11,358 bases of DNA, taken from the NCBI GenBank assembly GCA_049718765.1, contig JBNARI010000043.1:1-11358 (forward strand), written 5' to 3'. The DNA is from JBNARI01 sp049718765 (GTDB lineage: Bacteria > Bacillota > Sulfobacillia > DUMF01). This document shows, in pieces, positions 6,106 through 11,358 of this stretch; within the stretch, counting starts at the first letter, position 1; each line of letters starts with the position of its first letter. The notes beneath the pieces were generated by a model. The model was not told the DNA's origin, did no database searches, and was given only the letters and a program-made list of their open reading frames with translations. A program made the translations under genes and the position numbers.

Positions 6106-7101
6106 ATGGTTCCCCTACATAAGCTGTGTTTGCACGTGGGAAGGGGGCCAGGTTATGGTAACAGGTTCTTGCAGCCGCGATACTGCCATGATGCAGGAAG
6201 CGACTATTGCCCGTGTTACCTTGGTTACATCGGCGAGTGTACTAGCTGTGCGCACCTTGCCGGACAGGAGTGGTGCAATTGTGACTGGGCAGGGTCGTGC
6301 ATTTATGATAAGTACCTTCGTGCCAACGGGGAATTGAAATACAGAGAGGAAAAAGTTTACCAGATAATAAGGCACGAGCGACTAAGCGCAAAGGTACATC
6401 TAATCAGCCTGAAGCCAGAATCAGAGATGTTCTCTCAGGTATGTGAGTTCGGGTCCTATGCCTTCCTGAGGAAGGCTTCGTATCCAAGCGCGTTTAGCGT
6501 GCCAATTTCAGTCATGGACTGTGATCGTCAGTCACAGGAAGTGAGCTTTGCGTTCCAAGTAGTGGGACCAAAAACGCGGGCTCTTGCGGAAGCTTACCAA
6601 GCGGTGACAGTAAAGTGGCCGTTTTGGGGTGGAATAGCAGGTGTGAAAAGCTTGAAGAAGGCCGTGGGGTGGAAAGTGCTGATTGTAGCGAAGGGTATTG
6701 CCCAGGCTGCGGCCTTGCTCACCATAAGGAAACTGGTCGAACGGGGGAACTGGGTTACCTACGCGGTGGGGCCCGGCGAGGTCGAAGACACGTTCACTGC
6801 TCGTGCGGCGAAGAAGCTTGGCGCAGAGGTAATCTTGCTACCAAAGGAGGAAGACCATAACCTTTCCAGGTTCAAGCTGTTACTTGAACTCAAGCCTTAC
6901 CAGTTGGTGGTAAGCCTTGGTCCAGACGTTCAGCACGCCACCTTGGCAAAGCTGTGTGCCACCATGAAAAAAAGGCCACGGTTTGCTTGTTCCAACAACG
7001 GGGTACTGTGCTGCGGGGAAGGAGTGTGTGGCGCGTGCCTTGCGTTTGTGGATGGGGGGGCAGTGAGAAGATGCAAATCCCCATTGACATACACTCTGTA
7101 G
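6106..7101 (+). CDS. PyrK-like FAD/NAD-binding [2Fe-2S] protein with Cys-rich N-terminal domain
   Basis: The 331-residue protein has three parts. Residues 27-65 hold eight Cys (27, 35, 37, 45, 48, 57, 59, 65), in a pattern like CYLGYIGECTSC and CNCDWAGSCIY, suggesting a metal or Fe-S site. Residues about 83-160 resemble an FNR-type flavin domain (SVPISV, FQVVGPKTRAL), and about 188-290 an NAD-binding domain (KVLIVAKGIAQAAALLTIRK). The end has Cys303-x4-Cys308-x2-Cys311-x11-Cys323, the [2Fe-2S] motif of PyrK, the electron-transfer subunit of dihydroorotate dehydrogenase B. PyrK proteins are normally about 250-260 residues and lack the Cys-rich front. The usual flavin-site Arg of PyrK (RRPISI) reads SVPISV here. 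No pyrD is adjacent, so the partner is unknown. The start is uncertain: ATG 6106 has no clear ribosome site; GTG 6136 is an alternative. Confidence 0.75.
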   Translation: MVPLHKLCLHVGRGPGYGNRFLQPRYCHDAGSDYCPCYLGYIGECTSCAHLAGQEWCNCDWAGSCIYDKYLRANGELKYREEKVYQIIRHERLSAKVHLISLKPESEMFSQVCEFGSYAFLRKASYPSAFSVPISVMDCDRQSQEVSFAFQVVGPKTRALAEAYQAVTVKWPFWGGIAGVKSLKKAVGWKVLIVAKGIAQAAALLTIRKLVERGNWVTYAVGPGEVEDTFTARAAKKLGAEVILLPKEEDHNLSRFKLLLELKPYQLVVSLGPDVQHATLAKLCATMKKRPRFACSNNGVLCCGEGVCGACLAFVDGGAVRRCKSPLTYTL

Positions 7102-7235
7102 TTGGATTACACAGAAATTCCATGGCGGGCTGCGAACCGTGTCGTAATCGGGCGAATGGAAGCAGAAGGAAAATTGTAGCTTCTCGTCGAAATGTAAGCC
7201 GCAGAATTTGTTAAGGCCGGCCTTGGAGGGAGGAG

Positions 7236-7565
7236 ATTGAAGCAGAGCTGGTCAAACAGGTTAACCGTACAAAGCTCACCTTTAACGGGTTGTACGAATT
7301 GAGCTACCTGCTTTACAAGGAAACCACTCGAACTGGTCATCAGCGGTTTTATATCGTTGCAATATCGAGACTTTGGTGGAAGAACAAGATAGTGAGGGAA
7401 GATGTGGTCGTCTCGGAAGAGTTCGGAAGCAACGTATATGCTGCTTTAAAGGCTTTCAGGCACATTGCCGGATCACCGGAGCCGGTGTTCCCCGAACACT
7501 TGCACGACATATGTCAGGACCTGGCAGCAACCATGCCCAGGAACCCTGAGGGCGAAAGATGCTAG
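7236..7565 (+). CDS. Small DUF6514-like protein, start codon unclear
   Basis: The frame is open from 7215 to TAG 7563-7565. YELSYLLYKET, then YIVAISRLW and especially PVFPEHLHDICQDL near the C-terminus, resemble DUF6514 proteins of Clostridia, whose role is unknown. The match is from memory and moderate. The only standard start is TTG 7290 (91 residues), which has no ribosome site. The strong GGAGGGAGGAG at 7225-7235 instead points to ATT 7236 in frame (109 residues, starting IEAELVKQVNRTKL), a rare start codon. It also points to TTG 7237, which is out of frame and gives a 21-codon peptide ending at 7302, overlapping TTG 7290. The coordinates given use ATT 7236. It follows the PyrK-like gene by 134 bp on the same strand; that gap shows only a 12-bp palindrome, AAGGCCGGCCTT, at 7213-7224. 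Confidence 0.55.
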   Translation: MEAELVKQVNRTKLTFNGLYELSYLLYKETTRTGHQRFYIVAISRLWWKNKIVREDVVVSEEFGSNVYAALKAFRHIAGSPEPVFPEHLHDICQDLAATMPRNPEGERC

Positions 7566-7614
7566 GCAAGACTTGCCCAATGGGAGGGGCGGTGGCTTCA
7601 CACCCCTCCCATTG
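7565..7614. terminator. Double hairpin after the DUF6514-like gene
   Basis: A small palindrome, GGCAAG-A-CTTGCC (7565-7577), abuts a perfect 12-bp stem: CAATGGGAGGGG (7578-7589) with CCCCTCCCATTG (7603-7614) around a 13-base loop that can pair further (GTG/CAC). It begins at the stop codon of the preceding gene and sits 89 bp before the lspA promoter, where transcription would be expected to end. There is no T-run, so Rho-independent release is not assured. Confidence 0.45.
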
Positions 7615-7702
7615 ATGTGTCCGCTAGAAGACTTCTTGCAACCCCCTCAGCGCCTAAGCTTGTTAGCTGCCACTTTCGGAGCATGGCGAAGCTGCGCTAG
7701 AG

Positions 7703-7731
7703 TTGCCCCTAGAGGCTCTTCGTGCTAGAAT
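7703..7731 (+). promoter_or_regulatory. Probable sigma-A promoter of the lspA-rluD pair
   Basis: TTGCCC (4 of 6 to TTGACA) and TAGAAT (5 of 6 to TATAAT) are separated by 17 bp, with TG one base ahead of the -10 (extended -10). The predicted start is near 7738, leaving a short leader that contains the ribosome site AGGTGAG before ATG 7754. Confidence 0.5.
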
Positions 7732-7753
7732 TTCACCAGCCAGAGGTGAGGTT

Positions 7754-8185
7754 ATGGTCCCCATTGCTTTGACTGTCGTTCTGCTTGATCGCCTGACCAA
7801 GGTGGCAGTTGTGAGCAGGATGAGGCTGGGTGAGTCCCTTGAGGTAGTGCCCAGCCTGTTTTACATCACAAGGGCTTTCAACACTGGCGCTGCTTTTGGC
7901 ATCATGGCGGGCAGGACAGGCCTGTTTGCAGTGGTTGCGCTCGTGGTGATACTGCTGGTTTTCAGGATAAGTGCCGGTATGGACAGGTCAGACAGACTCA
8001 TGAACGCTGCTTTAGGACTGGTATTGGGGGGAGCCGCAGGCAACCTCTACGATCGCCTCAGGTTCGGAGGCGTTGTGGACTTCATCGACATCAAAGTTTG
8101 GCCAGCGGTCTTCAACATTGCGGACGCAGCAATCGTGTGTGGCGTAGTGCTGTTTGCCTTGGGCGTATACAGGAGGGCAAGCTGA
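7754..8185 (+). CDS. lspA: Lipoprotein signal peptidase (signal peptidase II)
   Basis: The 143-residue integral membrane protease removes signal peptides from lipid-modified prolipoproteins ahead of the lipobox Cys. The conserved boxes are present: LLDRLTK (residues 10-16; Asp then usually Gln/Arg), FNTGAAFG (42-49), GNLYDRLRFGGVVDFID with catalytic Asp109, and FNIADAAI with catalytic Asp124. Four hydrophobic segments fit the four-helix fold. It is a little shorter than most members (150-165) because the N-terminus starts directly in the first helix. ATG 7754 follows AGGTGAG; an upstream GTG at 7703 would precede the promoter. The GerM-type lipoprotein in this window is a plausible substrate. 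rluD follows 3 bp later. Confidence 0.95.
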   Translation: MVPIALTVVLLDRLTKVAVVSRMRLGESLEVVPSLFYITRAFNTGAAFGIMAGRTGLFAVVALVVILLVFRISAGMDRSDRLMNAALGLVLGGAAGNLYDRLRFGGVVDFIDIKVWPAVFNIADAAIVCGVVLFALGVYRRAS

Positions 8186-8188
8186 AAG

Positions 8189-9139
8189 GTGAAGGAACTT
8201 CGCTTGAACGTTCCAGCAGACGCTGCCGGGACCAGGTTGGATACGTGGCTTGCCAGCGTGCCTGAAGCGCGCTTGAGCCGCTCGTGGGCCAAGGAGCTCA
8301 TTGAGGATGGGCGGGTTCTGGTAGATGGCCGACCACGCAAATGTGCGTACAGGCTCAAGGGCGGAGAAGCTGTTGAGGTACAAGTGCCTGAGCCCCAGCT
8401 GCCTTCGGTACACCCGGAGCAGATAGATGTGCCCATTGTCTACGAGGACGACCAAATACTTGTAGTGAACAAGCCCCGAGGGATGGTGGTGCATCCTGCA
8501 GCAGGGACTTATTCGGGCACGTTGGTGAACGCGCTTCTTGCCCGGGTTCCTACCCTGGCTGAGCTTTCGGCCATAAACGGCATTATCAGACCCGGAATAG
8601 TGCACAGGCTGGACAAGGAAACTACGGGGCTCCTGGTGGTGGCCAAGACCCAGCATGCAATGAACTGGCTTGCGAGGGAAATCAAGGAGCGCCGCGTCAA
8701 AAAGATCTACTTGGCCATCGTGATTGGTGCTCCTCCCCCCGAAGGTGTAGTGGACGCACCCATAGGTAGGCATAAGGTATACCGCAAAAAGATGACGGTG
8801 ACCCCTTTGGGCAAGCAGGCTGTGACCCGGTTCCGCGTGGTAGAACAATTTGACCAGTTTGCCCTTGTGGAACTCAAGTTGGAAACCGGGCGCACTCATC
8901 AAATCAGGGTACACATGAGCTTCATTGGACACCCTGTGGCGGGAGACTGCGTCTACAGTAAGAGTTGGAGACAGGTGAGGGCACGGCTAGGGCTGGAAGG
9001 ACAGGCACTCCACGCATGGAAACTAGAGTTTGTTCACCCTGTTTCGCTGGTGCCAGTGGAATTCGAGGCACCTCTCCCCAGCGACATGCAGAAAGCGCTC
9101 GACATCTTGAGAAGCGGAACAGTTCCCGTGCGTGCATAA
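8189..9139 (+). CDS. RluD-family 23S rRNA pseudouridine synthase
   Basis: The 316-residue enzyme converts selected uridines in RNA (23S rRNA for RluD itself) to pseudouridine. An S4 RNA-binding domain covers about 1-75 (GTRLDTWLASV... LIEDGRVLVDGR). The catalytic domain follows, with ILVVNKPRGMVVHPAAG and the active-site motif HRLDKETTGLLVVAK, in which Asp142 is the catalytic residue. Later motifs KIYLAIV, LETGRTHQIRVHMSFIGHPV and LHAWKLEFVHP are typical. Length fits the RluD/YlyB group. GTG 8189 starts 3 bp after the lspA stop, with GGAGGG about 11 bases ahead inside lspA, so the two are surely one transcript. In Bacillus the orthologous pair lspA-ylyB sits directly before pyrR. Which uridines are modified cannot be told from sequence alone. 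Confidence 0.92.
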   Translation: MKELRLNVPADAAGTRLDTWLASVPEARLSRSWAKELIEDGRVLVDGRPRKCAYRLKGGEAVEVQVPEPQLPSVHPEQIDVPIVYEDDQILVVNKPRGMVVHPAAGTYSGTLVNALLARVPTLAELSAINGIIRPGIVHRLDKETTGLLVVAKTQHAMNWLAREIKERRVKKIYLAIVIGAPPPEGVVDAPIGRHKVYRKKMTVTPLGKQAVTRFRVVEQFDQFALVELKLETGRTHQIRVHMSFIGHPVAGDCVYSKSWRQVRARLGLEGQALHAWKLEFVHPVSLVPVEFEAPLPSDMQKALDILRSGTVPVRA

Positions 9140-9142
9140 ATA

Positions 9143-9151
9143 TGCTATAAT
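9143..9151 (+). promoter_or_regulatory. Extended -10 promoter ahead of the CarA-like gene
   Basis: TGCTATAAT combines a perfect TATAAT with the TGn extension. The -35 region 17 bp upstream (TTCCCG) is poor, which extended -10 promoters tolerate. The start would be near 9158. That allows a 73-base leader to GTG 9231, but only about 10 bases to ATG 9168. Confidence 0.5.
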
Positions 9152-9230
9152 AGGAATAACTATAAACATGTTGTTTGGGAGTAGTACTTATCCCTTCAAA
9201 AGCGATGGCGAAGCCAGGGGGGCGCTTGCC

Positions 9231-9872
9231 GTGTGGGAGATCCATGGGTGGGAGGACGAGACCAGTGGGCTGGGGCGTACCAGTGTTGAATGGGGTGAAC
9301 CAGTGGACGAGTGGGGGGCCAGGCCTTGGAAGATATACGGAGACGGCCCCGAAGTTGTGTTGTACGACCTGGGCACAGGTTGCGAAGTTGTGGGCTTACT
9401 GTCCAGGACCTGTTTTTCTGCGATGGTGGTGCCGTGGTGGTACCCGGCAAGGGATCTCAAAAGGGTGGCCCCTGCTGCAATCGTGATTGCTGGAGATGGT
9501 TACGAGCCAAGTTGTTGGGACCAGGCGTTGCAGGCAGTGCGGGCATTTTTGGGGCGGTGCCCTGTGGTCGGTATTGGTCTGGGCCACGTAATTGTGGGAA
9601 TGGCAATAGGAGCCCGGCTGGCCAAGCTCTCAAGGGGTCACTGGGGCAAAGGGATCAAGGTGAAAGACCTGCGCACCGGTGCTTGCCTTGATACGGTCCA
9701 GGCCCATGACGTGTGCCTGGAAGCGCAGTCTCTTGTAGAGATTGGCGCGGAAATCACTCACGTAAACCAGGAGGATGGCACTGTGGAAGGGTTTGCACAC
9801 CAGGGTCGCAACGTATTTGGGGTCCAATTCTTCGACGAGGGTTGCTTTCGCAAGATGCTACTCCCCCTCTAG
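9231..9872 (+). CDS. CarA-like class I glutamine amidotransferase-domain protein, catalytic residues lost
   Basis: The 213-residue protein aligns by eye with the glutaminase half of carbamoyl-phosphate synthase small subunit (CarA). VVLYDLG corresponds to VVVLDFG. CPVVGIGLGHVIVGMAIGARLAKL corresponds to the nucleophile elbow GICLGHQL.ALA.GA...KL. The stretches KVKDLRTG, EITHVNQEDGTVEGFAHQ and VFGVQFFDEG follow the CarA order. The nucleophile Cys is Gly (residue 116) and the His of HPE is Phe (residue 201), while Glu203 is kept, so it cannot hydrolyse glutamine by the known route. The CarA N-terminal domain is replaced by about 40 unrecognised residues rich in Trp and acidic residues. GTG 9231 has AGGGGGG 8 bases ahead; ATG 9168 is the alternative (234 residues). 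The frame is clean and has its own promoter and terminator, so decay of a dead gene is unlikely. Its role is unknown. Confidence 0.7.
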   Translation: MWEIHGWEDETSGLGRTSVEWGEPVDEWGARPWKIYGDGPEVVLYDLGTGCEVVGLLSRTCFSAMVVPWWYPARDLKRVAPAAIVIAGDGYEPSCWDQALQAVRAFLGRCPVVGIGLGHVIVGMAIGARLAKLSRGHWGKGIKVKDLRTGACLDTVQAHDVCLEAQSLVEIGAEITHVNQEDGTVEGFAHQGRNVFGVQFFDEGCFRKMLLPL

Positions 9873-9880
9873 GCAGAGAT

Positions 9881-9908
9881 AAAGGGGCGCCAGTTCGGGC
9901 GCCCCTTT
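9881..9908. terminator. Bidirectional intrinsic terminator between convergent genes
   Basis: AAAGGGGCGCC and GGCGCCCCTTT form a perfect 11-bp stem around the 6-base loop AGTTCG. The stem ends in A/T tracts on both sides. It lies 8 bp after the CarA-like stop and 5 bp after the dapL stop, exactly between two converging genes. The T-tracts are short (three bases). Confidence 0.75.
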
Positions 9909-9913
9909 GAAGG

Positions 9914-11083
9914 TCAACCTAACTTGATCCCCTTCATGCGCGAGATGGCCTCTTGGAGTCTTGTTTCGTCTACGGTCAGGGCCATTCTGACAAACCCCTC
10001 GCCGTACGTGCCGTAGGCAAACCCTGGTACCACCACAATCTGGGCTTGCTCCAGGAGAACTTTGGCAAAGCCCGCTGAGTCCAACCCTTCGGGAGCTTTC
10101 ACCCACAGGTAAAACGTGCCCTTGGGTTTGGCCACCTGGAAGCCAAGGCTTCTGAGGCCTTCCACCAAAAGGTCCCGACGCTTTCTGTAAATGCTGTTCA
10201 TGCTTGCGATGAAGTCGTCGGGACAGTCGAGCAATGCTGTTGCACCTGCCCACTGAATTGCTCGGAACTGGCCGGAGTCAGTGTTGGTTTTGACGATTCC
10301 CAGGGCTTTGTACAGCACTTCGCTACTCCCAACAGCTGCTGCAATACGCCAGCCGGTCATATTGAAGGGCTTTGAGAGCGAATAGAATTCTACCGCCACG
10401 TCCTTGGCGCCCGGTACCTGGAGAATGCTGGGTGCCACGTAGCCGTCGTAGGTCATTTCGATGTATGCTGCATCGTGAACTACCGCTATGTGGTGCTGCC
10501 TGGCGAAATCAACCACCTTGCTGAAGAAGTCGAGGTCCGCAGTGGCAGCGGTGGGGTTGTTGGGGTAGTTTATGAACATTATCTTTGCCCTCTCAAGGAT
10601 ATGGGGTGGAATGGAATCCAGGTCTGGCAAAAAACCGTTGTCTTCCGTGAGGGGCATAAGGTATGGTTCCCCACCGGCAAGGAGGGCTTGGGTATAGTAC
10701 ACTGGGTAAGCCGGGCTAGGAACCAGAGCTACATCTCCAGGACCAACGAAGGCCCATATAATGTGGGCTATTCCCTCCTTGGAGCCAATGAGGGTCATTA
10801 CCTCAGTGTCGGGATCCAAATGAACGTTGAATCTCTTGGCATACCTGGCTGCCATAGCTTCCCGGAAAACTCTATCACCCTCGTAGGGAGGGTACCTGTG
10901 GGTGGCGGGGTCTTTCACGGCTTCGCACATCCGCTGAACTACGTTGGCAGGAGTAGGCAAATCGGGGTCCCCAATGCCCAGATCGATGAGGTCCTTGCCT
11001 TGCCGTATCAGCTCTTCCTTGATCCTGTCGATTTGGGCCAAAACATATGGGGGTATGCTTTTGATCCTGTCGGCTACTCTCAT
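9914..11083 (-). CDS. dapL: LL-diaminopimelate aminotransferase
   Basis: The 389-residue, PLP-dependent class I/II aminotransferase would convert tetrahydrodipicolinate plus glutamate directly to LL-diaminopimelate, a one-step route to lysine and peptidoglycan cross-links. DLIDLGIGDPDLPTP is at 31-45 and RYPPYEGDRVFREAMA at 63-78. YPNNPTAA contains the Asn that contacts PLP (Asn175), and VVHDAAY the Asp (204) and Tyr (207). SLSKPFNMTGWRIA carries the Schiff-base Lys238 and Arg246. FVRMAL near the end has the substrate carboxylate Arg. Length and DPDLPTP/SLSKPFNMTGWR suit DapL rather than AspC, but neighbouring subgroups with other substrates look similar, so the substrate is a strong inference. 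ATG 11083 has GGAGGG 8-9 bases ahead. It overlaps the stop of a small upstream gene by ATGA. Confidence 0.85.
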   Translation of the reverse strand: MRVADRIKSIPPYVLAQIDRIKEELIRQGKDLIDLGIGDPDLPTPANVVQRMCEAVKDPATHRYPPYEGDRVFREAMAARYAKRFNVHLDPDTEVMTLIGSKEGIAHIIWAFVGPGDVALVPSPAYPVYYTQALLAGGEPYLMPLTEDNGFLPDLDSIPPHILERAKIMFINYPNNPTAATADLDFFSKVVDFARQHHIAVVHDAAYIEMTYDGYVAPSILQVPGAKDVAVEFYSLSKPFNMTGWRIAAAVGSSEVLYKALGIVKTNTDSGQFRAIQWAGATALLDCPDDFIASMNSIYRKRRDLLVEGLRSLGFQVAKPKGTFYLWVKAPEGLDSAGFAKVLLEQAQIVVVPGFAYGTYGEGFVRMALTVDETRLQEAISRMKGIKLG

Positions 11084-11262
11084 GGACTTCCCTCCGCAAC
11101 CTCGGGGTAATGGCCACCACAGGCCGGGCAAGACAGCTTCCTAGGTGGCCGTTGCCACGGGTCTTGTAATCTTACTGTGAGAGTACCACCTCTGATGCCT
11201 GTTGTCACCATCCATTCCGCGCTGGGACTAGCGTATGCAGGGATTGTGCAGCCCAACTCCAA
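11080..11262 (-). CDS. Small CxxC protein overlapping the dapL start (hypothetical)
   Basis: The 60-residue frame ends at TGA 11082-11080, overlapping the dapL ATG as ATGA, which suggests coupled translation. The product starts LGCTIPAYASPSAEW, has a possible beta segment GGTLTVRL and ends KLSCPACGGHYPEV, where CPACG resembles half of a zinc ribbon. The start is TTG 11262, with AAGGGAAG about 10 bases ahead. The frame is open for eight more codons, back to a TAA at 11289-11291. No family is recognised. It could be the end of a longer frameshifted gene rather than an independent one. The rest of the window to 11358 shows no gene I can support. Confidence 0.4.
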   Translation of the reverse strand: MELGCTIPAYASPSAEWMVTTGIRGGTLTVRLQDPWQRPPRKLSCPACGGHYPEVAEGSP

Positions 11263-11358
11263 TCCGACAGTCTTCCCTTCGGGTACGTTTTACGTGATCT
11301 CTGAAGATCCCGGAACTTATTGTGGTTTCTGAGCCTGCAGTTCTACCTTCAACTGGAA

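Noticed and set aside
6070..6108. Inverted repeat CGTTGGT ... ACCAACG in the gerM/PyrK-like divergent region
   Set aside because: Only 7 bp with a 25-base gap, one arm reaching into a coding start; not distinguishable from chance as an operator.
7121..7213. 30-codon basic peptide frame (MAGCEPCRNRANG...) between the PyrK-like and DUF6514-like genes
   Set aside because: No ribosome site and no recognisable motif; likely random open frame.
7213..7224. 12-bp perfect palindrome AAGGCCGGCCTT
   Set aside because: Single copy, short, and no evidence for a binding protein; also overlaps the leader of the next gene.
8012..8932. Long minus-strand open frame (306 codons) antisense to lspA/rluD
   Set aside because: Shadow of the rluD codon pattern; the plus strand carries clear family motifs and the minus product shows none.
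10475..11110. 211-codon plus-strand open frame antisense to dapL
   Set aside because: Lies wholly opposite well-conserved DapL motifs; no domain seen in its product.
11228..11358. Minus-strand frames open to the right window edge as ends of an upstream gene
   Set aside because: One ends at TAA 11317 after 13 codons and another runs 43 codons to about 11228; neither shows a recognisable family, so no call is possible without more sequence.

Overview
The window looks like a chromosomal segment from an anaerobic, endospore-forming member of the Firmicutes (class Clostridia, of the Desulfotomaculum/Moorella kind). The reasons are a spoIIGA-sigE sporulation pair, a GerM-type spore lipoprotein, a gene order related to the Bacillus lspA-rluD-pyr region, a DapL-type lysine/peptidoglycan aminotransferase, and frequent GTG/TTG starts behind strong GGAGG-like ribosome sites. 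The species cannot be named from the sequence.

Bases 1-2190 are an accessory scar. They hold the 3' end of an IS3-family transposase gene, then its terminal repeat. Next comes a two-gene insertion sequence on the minus strand: a DUF6431-like zinc-finger protein followed by a DDE transposase cut off by the IS3 end. After that is an N-terminally truncated tyrosine integrase with its own terminator, a tandem 11-bp repeat, and the 3' end of a tRNA-Pro(CGG) gene. This reads as an old element integrated at tRNA-Pro and then broken by successive IS insertions.

Bases 2190-5015 are core genome. The minus strand carries spoIIGA, sigE (overlapping by ATGA) and an AcuB-like CBS-CBS-ACT protein. A likely Spo0A-controlled promoter with a 22-bp spacer lies upstream of spoIIGA. 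A DUF5665-like membrane protein is transcribed divergently.

Bases 5015-7600 hold a two-domain GerM lipoprotein (minus strand). Divergent from it are a PyrK-like flavin/NAD/[2Fe-2S] protein with an extra Cys-rich N-terminus and a small DUF6514-like protein.

Bases 7560-9910 carry a strong hairpin, then lspA, an RluD-family pseudouridine synthase, and a CarA-like amidotransferase-domain protein whose catalytic Cys and His are both replaced. A bidirectional terminator separates this run from the convergent dapL at the right end. dapL is overlapped at its start by a small CxxC protein.

The items most worth following up are the degenerate CarA-like protein, the Cys-rich PyrK-like protein, the nested mobile elements at tRNA-Pro, and the apparent conservation of the unusual spoIIG promoter geometry.
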